Shown in pieces: positions 56,198 to 64,000 of a stretch of DNA of 64,000 nucleotides (the stretch's first letter is position 1; every line of letters begins with the position of its first letter). The notes beneath the pieces are model-generated. The model was not told where the DNA came from, did no database searches, and worked only from the letters and a program-made list of their open reading frames with translations. The stretch covers positions 1 to 64,000 of the forward strand of contig NZ_SLWL01000017.1 of NCBI RefSeq assembly GCF_004342915.1, given 5' to 3'. The DNA is from Camelimonas lactis. GTDB taxonomy: Bacteria; Pseudomonadota; Alphaproteobacteria; Rhizobiales; Beijerinckiaceae. A program made the translations under genes and the position numbers.

Positions 56198-58246
56198 GTG
56201 TCCGCAGCCATTCCAGAGGCTGAAAATTTCACGCAAGGCGCCGTTCAGGCCCCCGCGCCGGCGGCGGCCGCGTCTGGCGAAACCTTTGCCCGGCTGCTTG
56301 ACCTGCACGCGGCGGACCGTGGCGCGCGCCCGGCCTGGCGGCACAAGGATCGCGGCGTCTGGCAGACCTGGACATGGGCGGAAACCCGCCGCGAGACGCG
56401 CGCCATGGCCAGTGGCCTCGCGGCGCTCGGCGTGAAGCGCGGCGACAGCATCTCGATCATCGGCTTCAACCGGCCGCGCCTGTACTGGGCGGTGATGGCG
56501 GCGCATGCGCTCGGAGCCACGCCGGCGCCGGTCTACGCCGATGCGGTGGCGGATGAGCTGGCCTTTGTCTGCGCCCACGCAGGCGCCCGCTTCGCCGTGG
56601 TGCAGGACCAGGAGCAGGTCGACAAACTGCTGGCGGTGGCCGACCAGTTGCCGGAGCTTCGGGGCATCATTTATGACGAGCCGCGCGGCCTGCGCGACTA
56701 TGACCATGGCCAGTTGCATGACCTCGACCAGGTGATGGCGCGGGGGCGGGAGCGGCTGGCGGCGCAAGGTGTTGGCGGCGAGGCGTGGCTGGACGCGGAG
56801 ATCGCCGCCGGGCGCGGCGCCGACCTGTCGGTGATTCTCTACACCTCCGGCACCACCGGCCGCTCCAAGGGCGTGATGATCAGCCATGAGCGCGCCGTCG
56901 CCGCCGCCCGCAGCACCTGCCAGTTCGACCGGCTGGACGAGCGGGAGGAGGTGCTGGCCTATCTGCCGCTGGCGTGGGTGGGGGACCACTACCTCACCTT
57001 CGCCCAGGCCATGGTCGCCGGTTTCTGCGTCTGCTGTCCCGAATCGGCCGATACGGTGACCGAGGATCTGCGCGAGATCGGCCCGACCTATTATTTCGCG
57101 CCGCCGCGGGTGCTGGAGAGCCTGCTGACGCGCATCACCATCCGCATGCAGGACGCTGGCCGGTTCAAGCAATGGCTCTACCGGCGGTGCATCGCCGTGG
57201 CGCGCCGTCATGGCGAGGCCATTCTCGAGGGCCGGCCCACGCCCGTCGCCGGGCGGCTGGCGTATGCGCTGGGCGAGGCGCTCATCTATGGTCCCCTGAA
57301 GAACACGCTGGGTTTCTCGAAAATCCGCGTGGCTTACACGGCGGGCGAGGCGATCGGCCCGGAGCTGTTCTCCTGGTACCGGTCGCTGGGAATCAATCTG
57401 AAGCAGCTATACGGCCAGACGGAGGCGTTCCTGTTCGTCACCGCCCAGCCGGACGGGCGGGCGCGGCCCGACACGGTGGGGCCGCCGGCGCCGGGCGTCG
57501 ATCTGCGCATCGCCGATGACGGCGAGGTGCAGTTCCGCTCGCCAGGCATGTTCACCGGTTATTTCCGCGAGGACGACAAGACCCGCGAGGCGATGACGCC
57601 GGACGGCTGGGTGAAAACCGGCGACGCCGGCTTCTTCACCAGCGACGGCGACCTGAAGATCATCGACCGGGCCAAAGACGTCGGCCGGCTGGCCGGCGGG
57701 GCGCTGTTCGCGCCGAAGTACATCGAGAACCGGCTGAAGTTCTATCCGAACATCAAGGAAGTGGTGGCCTTTGGCGACGGTCGCGCCGACGTGGCCTGCT
57801 TCGTCAACATCGACCTGACGGCGGTGGCGGCCTGGGCCGAGCGCAACAACGTGGTCTACGCCTCCTATCAGGAACTCGCCGCCCACCCCCTGGTGGCCGA
57901 GCTGCTGCGCCAGGACATCGTCGCCGCCAACGCCGCGCTGGCGCAGGAAGAGGCGATGGCGCCCTCGCAGGTGCGCCGTTTCATCATCCTGCACAAGGAG
58001 CTGGACCCGGACGACGGCGAACTGACGCGCACCCAGAAGGTGCGGCGCGGTTTCATCGCCGAGCGCTACGCGCCGCTGGTGCGGGCGCTCTACGACGGCT
58101 CCGCCGAGGCGGACATCACGACGGAAGTCACCTTCGAGGACGGCCGCAAGGGCCAGTTGTCGGCGCGGCTGCGGGTTCATGAGCTGGACGGCGGGCAGCA
58201 CCAGGCGCGGGCGGATCAGGTGCGGGCGAATGGGGGGCGGCCATGA
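56198..58246 (+). CDS. AMP-forming long-chain acyl-CoA synthetase-like ligase
   Basis: 682 residues, adenylate-forming family. The P-loop is YTSGTTGRSKGV (near 220); LYGQTEAFLF and GDAGFFTSDGDLKIIDRAKD are the A5 and A7 motifs, and the length fits FadD15-type long-chain ligases. GTG 56198 has GGAGG seven bases upstream; ATG 56162 is upstream in frame but lacks a site. It overlaps the following livG by 4 bp, so ligase and transporter form one unit. The imported acid may be activated by this enzyme. Confidence 0.9.
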   Translation: MSAAIPEAENFTQGAVQAPAPAAAASGETFARLLDLHAADRGARPAWRHKDRGVWQTWTWAETRRETRAMASGLAALGVKRGDSISIIGFNRPRLYWAVMAAHALGATPAPVYADAVADELAFVCAHAGARFAVVQDQEQVDKLLAVADQLPELRGIIYDEPRGLRDYDHGQLHDLDQVMARGRERLAAQGVGGEAWLDAEIAAGRGADLSVILYTSGTTGRSKGVMISHERAVAAARSTCQFDRLDEREEVLAYLPLAWVGDHYLTFAQAMVAGFCVCCPESADTVTEDLREIGPTYYFAPPRVLESLLTRITIRMQDAGRFKQWLYRRCIAVARRHGEAILEGRPTPVAGRLAYALGEALIYGPLKNTLGFSKIRVAYTAGEAIGPELFSWYRSLGINLKQLYGQTEAFLFVTAQPDGRARPDTVGPPAPGVDLRIADDGEVQFRSPGMFTGYFREDDKTREAMTPDGWVKTGDAGFFTSDGDLKIIDRAKDVGRLAGGALFAPKYIENRLKFYPNIKEVVAFGDGRADVACFVNIDLTAVAAWAERNNVVYASYQELAAHPLVAELLRQDIVAANAALAQEEAMAPSQVRRFIILHKELDPDDGELTRTQKVRRGFIAERYAPLVRALYDGSAEADITTEVTFEDGRKGQLSARLRVHELDGGQHQARADQVRANGGRP

Positions 58247-59073
58247 GTAACCAGATCATCGGCGGCCCAGGGCTTTTCAGCCGCAGGGACGACAGCGTGG
58301 CGAAGGGCGAGCCGCTGCTCACCGTGGAGAACGTTTCCCTGCGCTTTGGCGGCGTCAGGGCGATCAGCGACGTTTCCTTTGATATCCGCAAGGGCGAGGT
58401 GCGGGCGATCATCGGCCCCAACGGCGCCGGCAAAACCTCAATGCTCAATGTCATCAACGGTTTCTATCATCCGCAGGAGGGCCGCATCAGCTTCCGCGGC
58501 CAGACGCGGCGGCGCATGCGCCCCTCCCATGCGGCGGCCCAGGGCATTTCGCGCACCTTCCAGAACGTCGCCCTGTTCAAGGGCATGAGCACGCTCGACA
58601 ACATCATGGCCGGCCGCACCCTGCACATGAAGCGCGGCTTCTTCTGGCAGCTGTGGCGCCATGGCCCGGCGCTGGACGAGGAAATCCGCCACCGCCGCGT
58701 CGTTGAGGAGATCATCGATTTTCTGGAAATCGAGGCGGTGCGCAAGACGCCGGTCGGCAAGCTGCCCTACGGCCTGCAGAAGCGGGTGGAGCTGGGCCGG
58801 GCGCTGGCCATGGAGCCGGACCTGCTGCTGCTCGACGAGCCGATGGCGGGCATGAACCTGGAGGAGAAGGAGGACATGTGCCGCTTCATCCTCGACGTCA
58901 ACAACGCCTTCGGCGTCACCATCGCCCTGATCGAGCACGACATGGGCGTGGTGATGGATCTTTCCGACCGGGTGGTGGTGCTGGAGTACGGCCGCAAGAT
59001 CGCCGACGGCGCGCCGGACGAGGTGAAGGCTTCCCAGGCCGTCATCGACGCCTATCTCGGCGTGGCGCACTAG
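58243..59073 (+). CDS. livG: ABC transporter ATP-binding protein (LivG family), second system
   Basis: 276 residues. Walker A GPNGAGKTS, a LPYGLQKRVELGRAL signature (typical for LivG) and LLLDEPMAGMN. It starts in the ligase stop (ATGA). Together with the downstream genes it makes a full Liv-type importer, separate from the one at 5.3-9.8 kb. Confidence 0.92.
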   Translation: MSNQIIGGPGLFSRRDDSVAKGEPLLTVENVSLRFGGVRAISDVSFDIRKGEVRAIIGPNGAGKTSMLNVINGFYHPQEGRISFRGQTRRRMRPSHAAAQGISRTFQNVALFKGMSTLDNIMAGRTLHMKRGFFWQLWRHGPALDEEIRHRRVVEEIIDFLEIEAVRKTPVGKLPYGLQKRVELGRALAMEPDLLLLDEPMAGMNLEEKEDMCRFILDVNNAFGVTIALIEHDMGVVMDLSDRVVVLEYGRKIADGAPDEVKASQAVIDAYLGVAH

Positions 59074-59112
59074 CGCGTTTGCGGCGGGATCCGCCGGGAA
59101 CGCTTCATATCT

Positions 59113-59141
59113 TTGATCTGACGCATGTTTGTCATTAAAGT
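59113..59141 (+). promoter_or_regulatory. Candidate promoter upstream of second livH
   Basis: TTGATC (59113-59118), 17-bp spacer, TAAAGT (59136-59141), 39 bp before the livH start. It lies in the 107-bp gap after livG and may give the transporter genes a second promoter. Confidence 0.45.
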
Positions 59142-59180
59142 GGCGGTCACTTTTCAGAGAATGCTCCGGGAGACGGGACG

Positions 59181-60131
59181 ATGCTCTACAACATCTTCAT
59201 CGATCCCTTCGTCCAGATGGCCGGGGCGCCGGACCTGCTGGTCCAGGCGCTGTGGGACGGGCTGGTCTCCGGCGTGCTCTACGCCCTGATCGCGCTTGGC
59301 TTCGTGCTGATCTTCAAGGCCTCCGGCGTGTTCAACTTCGCCCAGGGCATCATGGTGGTGTTCGCGGCGCTGACCCTGGTTGGCCTGTATGAAAAGGGCG
59401 TTCCGGCATATGTGGCGCTGGCGCTGACCCTGGTGGTGATGTTCCTGCTGGCGGTCGCGGTGGAGCGGGTGGTGTTGCGGCCGCTGGTCAACCAGCCGGA
59501 CATCATCCTGTTCATGGCCACCTTCGGGCTGACCTATTTCCTCATTGGCTTCGGCGAACTGGTGTTCGGCGGCAATCCCAAGGCGATGATCACCGCGCAG
59601 CTCGGCCTGCCGCGCGGCGTCATTGATGTGGAGATGCTGGGCGGGCGGGTGTCGTTCCAGAAGATCGACATCGCGGCCGCGGTCATCGCCTCCATCATGG
59701 TGGCGGCCCTGGCGGTGTTCTTCCAGAAAACCCGCATCGGCCGGGCCCTGCGCGCGGTGGCGGACAGCCACAAGGCGGCGCTGTCGGTGGGCATTTCGCT
59801 CAACCAGATCTGGGTGATCGTCTGGTTCGCCGCCGGCGTGGTGGCCCTGGCCGCCGGCATCATGTGGGGCGCCCGCTCGGAGGTGTCGTTCGCGCTGGAG
59901 ATCGTGGCGCTGAAGGCGCTGCCGGTGCTGGTGCTGGGCGGCTTCACCTCGGTTCCGGGGGCGATCGTCGGCGGGCTCATCATCGGCGTCGGCGAGAAAC
60001 TGGGTGAGTTTTACTGGGGGCCTCTGGTGGGCGGCGGCATCGAGACCTGGCTGGCCTATTTCATCGCCCTCGCGTTCCTGCTGTTCCGGCCCCAGGGGCT
60101 GTTCGGCGAAAAAATCATCGAACGGATCTGA
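59181..60131 (+). CDS. livH: Branched-chain amino acid-type ABC permease (LivH family), second system
   Basis: 316 residues, about eight helices. GLVSGVLYALIALGFVLIFKASGVFNFAQG is the LivH signature. GGGAG precedes ATG 59181. The N-terminal extension of about 30 residues (NIFIDPFVQMAGAPDLLVQAL) is typical of the subfamily found with acyl-CoA ligases. Confidence 0.93.
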   Translation: MLYNIFIDPFVQMAGAPDLLVQALWDGLVSGVLYALIALGFVLIFKASGVFNFAQGIMVVFAALTLVGLYEKGVPAYVALALTLVVMFLLAVAVERVVLRPLVNQPDIILFMATFGLTYFLIGFGELVFGGNPKAMITAQLGLPRGVIDVEMLGGRVSFQKIDIAAAVIASIMVAALAVFFQKTRIGRALRAVADSHKAALSVGISLNQIWVIVWFAAGVVALAAGIMWGARSEVSFALEIVALKALPVLVLGGFTSVPGAIVGGLIIGVGEKLGEFYWGPLVGGGIETWLAYFIALAFLLFRPQGLFGEKIIERI

Positions 60132-60142
60132 GGGGCCGCGCC

Positions 60143-61219
60143 ATGCTTTACCGCGAAACCGGTCAGTTCAAGACCAGCTACAAGGCGGATATGGCGGTGT
60201 TTCCGATCCGCCAGGACCGCATTGGCCTTGCCGTCATCCTGCTGCTTGCTTTCGTCGCGACGCCGCTGTTCGGCAGCGCTTTCCTGCTCAGCGCCGTGAT
60301 GATCCCGCTGCTGGTGTTCGCGCTGGCGGCGCTGGGGCTGAACCTGCTCACCGGTTACACCGGCCAGCTCTCGCTGGGCACCGCCGGCTTCATGGGGGTG
60401 GGCGCCTACGCCTGCTACAAGCTCACCACCTTCTTTCCCGAGGTGAACCTGATCGTCTGGATCCTCGCGTCGGGCTTCTTCTCGGCGGCGGTCGGGGTGC
60501 TTTTCGGCCTGCCGTCGCTGCGCATCAAGGGCTTTTATCTGGCGGTGGCGACGCTGGCGGCGCAGTTCTTCCTGCAATGGTGCTTCATCCGCATTCCGTG
60601 GCTGTACAACAACAACGTCTCGGGGGCGATCGAGGCGCCGGTGCGCACCCTGTTCGGCATGCCGATCACCGGGCCGCACGCCACGCCGGAGCTGCGTTAT
60701 CTGGTGGTGCTGTCGATCGTCGCGCTGCTGACGTGGATCGCCTCGAATCTGGTGCACGGGCGGGTGGGGCGCAGCTGGATGGCGGTGCGCGACATGGACA
60801 TCGCCGCCGAGCTGATGGGCATCCGCCTGTTGCCCACCAAGCTGCTGGCATTCGCCGTGTCGTCTTTCTATTGCGGCGTCGCCGGCGCCCTGATGGTGTT
60901 CCTCTGGTACGGTTCGGCCGAGCCGGAGGTGTTCTCCATCAGCCAGTCGTTCCTGATCCTGTTCATGGTGATCATTGGCGGCCTTGGCAGTCTGATCGGC
61001 TCGTTCTTCGGCGCGGCGCTGATCTACGGCCTGCCGATCGTGCTGAAATCGCTGTTTCCCATGCTGGGGCTCAGCGTCGGCGCCGCCACCATCGAACACA
61101 TCACCTTCATGGTCGTCGGCGCCATGATCATCGGCTTCCTGATCGTGGAGCCGCACGGGCTCGCCAGCATCTGGCGGACCATCAAGCAGAAGCTGCGCGT
61201 CTGGCCGTTTCCATATTGA
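60143..61219 (+). CDS. livM: Branched-chain amino acid-type ABC permease (LivM family), second system
   Basis: 358 residues with multiple helices. LGLNLLTGYTGQLSLGTAGFMGVGAYA and MVIIGGLGSLIGSFFGAALIY are LivM marks. It begins 11 nt after livH. Confidence 0.93.
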   Translation: MLYRETGQFKTSYKADMAVFPIRQDRIGLAVILLLAFVATPLFGSAFLLSAVMIPLLVFALAALGLNLLTGYTGQLSLGTAGFMGVGAYACYKLTTFFPEVNLIVWILASGFFSAAVGVLFGLPSLRIKGFYLAVATLAAQFFLQWCFIRIPWLYNNNVSGAIEAPVRTLFGMPITGPHATPELRYLVVLSIVALLTWIASNLVHGRVGRSWMAVRDMDIAAELMGIRLLPTKLLAFAVSSFYCGVAGALMVFLWYGSAEPEVFSISQSFLILFMVIIGGLGSLIGSFFGAALIYGLPIVLKSLFPMLGLSVGAATIEHITFMVVGAMIIGFLIVEPHGLASIWRTIKQKLRVWPFPY

Positions 61220-61317
61220 GGCGGGCCGGCGCGGGGCGACACGAACGGACGAAACCATAACGGGCCAGCGCCAGCAGCAACGGCAGGGCGCCGCGCCGCA
61301 CATGGAGGACGACAGCC

Positions 61318-62655
61318 ATGGGTTACATGAGCAAGGTTCTGCTTTCGGCAGCCTCGGGCGCCGCCATGCTTCTGGGCGGGCAACTGGCGCCCGTTCAGGC
61401 GCAGGACGGCAAGGACGCCAATTTCGTGCCGCTGTTCACCTATCGCACCGGGCCGTTCTCCGGCTCCGGCATTCCGATCGCCAACGGCATGCGCGACTAT
61501 CTGGAAATGCTGAACCAGCGCGATGGCGGCATCGGCGGCGCGAAGATCGTTATCGAGGAATGCGAAACCGGCTACGACACCAAGAAGGGGCTGGAGTGTT
61601 ATGAGGCGGTGAAGGGCCGCAACCCGGTGATGGTGAACCCCTGGTCCACCGGCATCACCCTGCCGCTGATCCCGCGCGCCGCCGTCGACAGGATCCCGGT
61701 GCTGTCCATGGCCTACGGCCTGTCGGCATCGGCCGATGGCCAGACCTTCCCCTGGATTTTCAACCCGCCCAACACCTATTGGGACGGTCTCTCCGTCATC
61801 ATCAAGCATATCGCCGATGAACTGGGGGGACTGGACAAGCTGAAAGGCAAGAAAATCGGCTACATCTACCTCGACGCCGGTTTTGGCAAGGAGCCGATCC
61901 CGATGTTCGAGCAGTTCGCCAAAGACCTTGGCTTTGAGCTGAAGCTGTATCCTGTGGCCGCCACCGACATGCAGAACCAGTCATCGCAATGGCTTGGCGT
62001 GCGTCGCGACAAACCGGACTACATGGTGATGTACGGCTGGGGCGCGCTCAACCCCACCGCCATCAAGGAAGCGGCGCGCATCAACTATCCGATGGACCGC
62101 TTCGTCTCGATCTGGTGGCCGTCCGAGGACGACGCCCGCTCCGCTGGCCCCGGCGCCAAAGGATTTCGCGAACTCAACTGGCATGGCGTCGGCACGGATT
62201 TCCCGGTGCTGAAGGACATCCAGAAACACGTGATCGACAAGGGGCTGAGCAAGGTCGCCAAGGGCAAGGAAGGCGAGGTGCTCTACAATCGCGGCGTCTA
62301 CAATTCGATGCTGATCGCCGAAGGCATCCGCAACGCCCAGAAGCTCACCGGCAAGAAGGCGGTGACCGGCGAGGACGTGCGCCGGGGTCTGGAGGCCATC
62401 AACCTGACGCCGGAGCGGCTGAAGGAGCTGGGCATGGAAGGCTTCACCGATCCGCTGAAGCTGAGCTGCGCCGACCATAACGGCCATGGCGCCGCCTTCG
62501 TGCAGGAGTGGGACGGCCAGAAATACGTGAAGATCGGCGGCCCCATCAAACCGATGGAGGACAAGGTGGGCCCGGTCGCGGCCGCCGCGGCGAAGGACTA
62601 CGTGGAGAAAAACGCCGGCTGGCCGAAGCGCACGGAAGCCTGCGACAGCAAATAA
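61318..62655 (+). CDS. Periplasmic substrate-binding protein of the second Liv-type transporter
   Basis: 445 residues with a signal peptide (cleavage near VQA-QD, 28/29). The mature protein has the type I binding fold (FVPLFTYRTGPFSGSGIPIANGMRDYLEMLNQRDGGIGGAKI). It is longer than LivK and resembles the binding proteins found beside aromatic- or fatty-acid ligase genes. GGAGG precedes ATG 61318; ATG 61327 is possible. The ligand may be a carboxylic acid activated by the ligase of this cluster. Confidence 0.9.
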   Translation: MGYMSKVLLSAASGAAMLLGGQLAPVQAQDGKDANFVPLFTYRTGPFSGSGIPIANGMRDYLEMLNQRDGGIGGAKIVIEECETGYDTKKGLECYEAVKGRNPVMVNPWSTGITLPLIPRAAVDRIPVLSMAYGLSASADGQTFPWIFNPPNTYWDGLSVIIKHIADELGGLDKLKGKKIGYIYLDAGFGKEPIPMFEQFAKDLGFELKLYPVAATDMQNQSSQWLGVRRDKPDYMVMYGWGALNPTAIKEAARINYPMDRFVSIWWPSEDDARSAGPGAKGFRELNWHGVGTDFPVLKDIQKHVIDKGLSKVAKGKEGEVLYNRGVYNSMLIAEGIRNAQKLTGKKAVTGEDVRRGLEAINLTPERLKELGMEGFTDPLKLSCADHNGHGAAFVQEWDGQKYVKIGGPIKPMEDKVGPVAAAAAKDYVEKNAGWPKRTEACDSK

Positions 62656-62681
62656 GCGCCGTCCAGATGGCTGGAGGGTGA

Positions 62682-62751
62682 CTGGAGCCGGCAGGCTGGC
62701 TCCAGTGGTCAGGGACAACCGCGCTGATGCCGCGGCAAAGTTGTCCCTGAC
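62682..62751 (+). other. Two consecutive stem-loops between binding protein and livF
   Basis: CTGGAGCC (62682-62689) pairs with GGCTCCAG (62698-62705). Then GTCAGGGACAA (62708-62718) pairs perfectly with TTGTCCCTGAC (62741-62751), and CCGCG...CGCGG can pair inside its loop. There is no T-run, so these probably protect the abundant binding-protein message from decay rather than end it. Confidence 0.65.
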
Positions 62752-62884
62752 GGACGCGCTTTCGTTGTGCGAAGCGGTGCGCGCCGGGCGCAGGAACGCC
62801 AGCGGGCGCGCGCCGCGATCCGGCTGCATGGGGACAGGATTGGGGCGCGGATCTGGCCGGGCGTGTCATCAGGGAGCAGAACCA

Positions 62885-63748
62885 ATGGCGATGGACAGCA
62901 GCGCGGCCATGACGCCGCCCGGGGACGTCAACCGCGAGGCTGGCCGCGACGTCATCCTGGCCGTCAACAATATCGAGGTCATTTACGACCACGTCATTCT
63001 GGTGCTGAAGGGCGTTTCGCTTGAGGTGCCGCGTGGCGGCGTCGTCGCTTTGCTTGGCGGCAACGGCGCCGGCAAGACCACCACGCTGAAGGCAATTTCC
63101 AACCTGCTGCGGGCGGAGCGGGGTGAGGTGACGCGCGGCTCCATCATGTTCCAGGGCGAGCGCGTCGATCGCATGAGCCCCAACGAACTGGTGCGGCGCG
63201 GTTGCATCCAGGTGATGGAGGGGCGCCATTGCTTTGGTCATCTCACCATCGAGGAGAATTTGCTGACCGGCGCCTTCACCCGCCGCGACGGCGCGGCGGC
63301 GATCCGCCAGGACCTGGAGAAGGTGTACGGCTATTTTCCGCGCCTGCGTGAGCGGCGCAAATCCATGGCCGGCTATACCTCCGGCGGCGAGCAGCAGATG
63401 TGCGCCATTGGCCGGGCGCTGATGTCGCGCCCGACGCTGGTGTTGCTGGATGAGCCGTCCATGGGGCTGGCGCCGCAGATCGTTGGCGAAATCTTCGAAA
63501 TCGTGAAGGAACTGAACGCGAGCGAGGGCGTATCTTTCCTGCTGGCCGAACAGAACACCAACATGGCCCTCAAGTACGCCACTTACGGTTACATCCTTGA
63601 AACCGGGCGCGTGGTGATGGACGGCGACGCGGAGATGCTTCGCGCCAACGCGGACGTAAAGGAGTTTTACCTGGGGGTGTCGGAGGGTGACCGCAAATCT
63701 TTCCGCGCCGTCAAGAGTTATCGCCGCCGCAAACGCTGGTTGACGTAA
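62885..63748 (+). CDS. livF: ABC transporter ATP-binding protein (LivF family), second system
   Basis: 287 residues. Walker A GGNGAGKTT, LVLLDEPSMGLAPQI, and a YTSGGEQQMCAIGRAL signature. It has an N-terminal extension of about 25 residues and a basic C-terminal tail (SYRRRKRW) beyond the usual 235. ATG 62885 has GGGAG upstream. It completes the second transporter. Confidence 0.92.
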   Translation: MAMDSSAAMTPPGDVNREAGRDVILAVNNIEVIYDHVILVLKGVSLEVPRGGVVALLGGNGAGKTTTLKAISNLLRAERGEVTRGSIMFQGERVDRMSPNELVRRGCIQVMEGRHCFGHLTIEENLLTGAFTRRDGAAAIRQDLEKVYGYFPRLRERRKSMAGYTSGGEQQMCAIGRALMSRPTLVLLDEPSMGLAPQIVGEIFEIVKELNASEGVSFLLAEQNTNMALKYATYGYILETGRVVMDGDAEMLRANADVKEFYLGVSEGDRKSFRAVKSYRRRKRWLT

Positions 63749-64000
63749 GCAGCGAGCCCCCGCGCCCTGTCATCGTCATCTGGCCCGCGTGGCGCGGAGG
63801 AATTGCGCGCCTGGCGCGGCGAAAGCGCCGATGCCGGCGGCGCCGGCCGCGCCCGCCTGGTCGTGTTGTGACCAGATTGGGACATATGGGGAGAAACTGC
63901 CCCGGATTGGGGCGGCGGGCCGGAAAAATCCTGGCCCTGTTATTGATTTATCGTTGATCGGCCCTATGCCGGGCGCGGGGGTTGATGATGAATTGCAGGA
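63749..64000. other. Right-end intergenic sequence
   Basis: 252 bp with no supported gene or terminator. An ATG near 63984-63990 could start another gene beyond the window edge, but too little is present to say. Confidence 0.5.

Overview
The window is high-GC DNA, almost certainly from an alphaproteobacterium, most likely of the Hyphomicrobiales/Rhizobiales type. The evidence is an imuA-imuB-dnaE2 mutasome cassette with a GTTC-N7-GTTC LexA box, a large speF-type leader RNA before an ornithine decarboxylase, an OpgG/D periplasmic glucan protein, branched-chain-amino-acid-type (Liv) ABC transporters and BluB. I would not name a genus. No rRNA, tRNA, CRISPR array, prophage or intact insertion sequence was seen.

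Region 1 (1-16.4 kb) is the most unusual part. A tightly packed plus-strand gene string carries a recognisable coenzyme F420 set: npdG, cofC, a fused cofG-cofH (fbiC type), cofE and cofD. It is interrupted by a hotdog thioesterase and a full Liv-type ABC transporter (binding protein, two permeases, two ATPases). At its two ends lie separate crotonase and 3-hydroxyacyl-CoA-dehydrogenase-like proteins that resemble the two halves of a FadB/FadJ enzyme. Most junctions overlap or are 1 nt apart, so cofE and cofD appear translationally coupled to the transporter. My reading is a catabolic module: a compound is imported, handled as a CoA thioester, and reduced somewhere with F420H2. An AraC regulator and a divergent iron-dependent alcohol dehydrogenase plus succinate-semialdehyde dehydrogenase pair follow and may feed the product to succinate.

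Region 2 (16.4-28 kb) is mainly DNA repair and leucine synthesis on the minus strand: the dnaE2-imuB-imuA operon, an Ada-type alkylation repair protein, and leuA preceded by a candidate leucine-rich, apparently leaderless, attenuator peptide. A plus-strand MetQ-like binding protein here carries an apparent 1-nt frameshift between its signal peptide and mature domain.

Region 3 (28-43.5 kb) holds export and uptake systems: a nodT-macA-macB tripartite efflux operon ending in bluB, an intact metNIQ importer, an ABC exporter, a glyoxalase/TetR divergent pair with a clean palindromic operator, an MFS exporter and a Tat-exported OpgG/D protein.

Region 4 (43.5-53 kb) has the speF-like leader with ornithine decarboxylase and a clear terminator, a GNAT protein, a creatininase-family hydrolase divergent from an NMT1/THI5-type ABC transporter, a MarR regulator, a 2-hydroxyacid dehydrogenase, a small membrane protein and an amidase.

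Region 5 (54-64 kb) has a NicO-type metal exporter with its DUF1007 partner, then an acyl-CoA synthetase joined to a second complete Liv-type transporter. A recurrent oddity across the window is short tandem repeats of 12-23 bp in intergenic gaps, each with its own unit.
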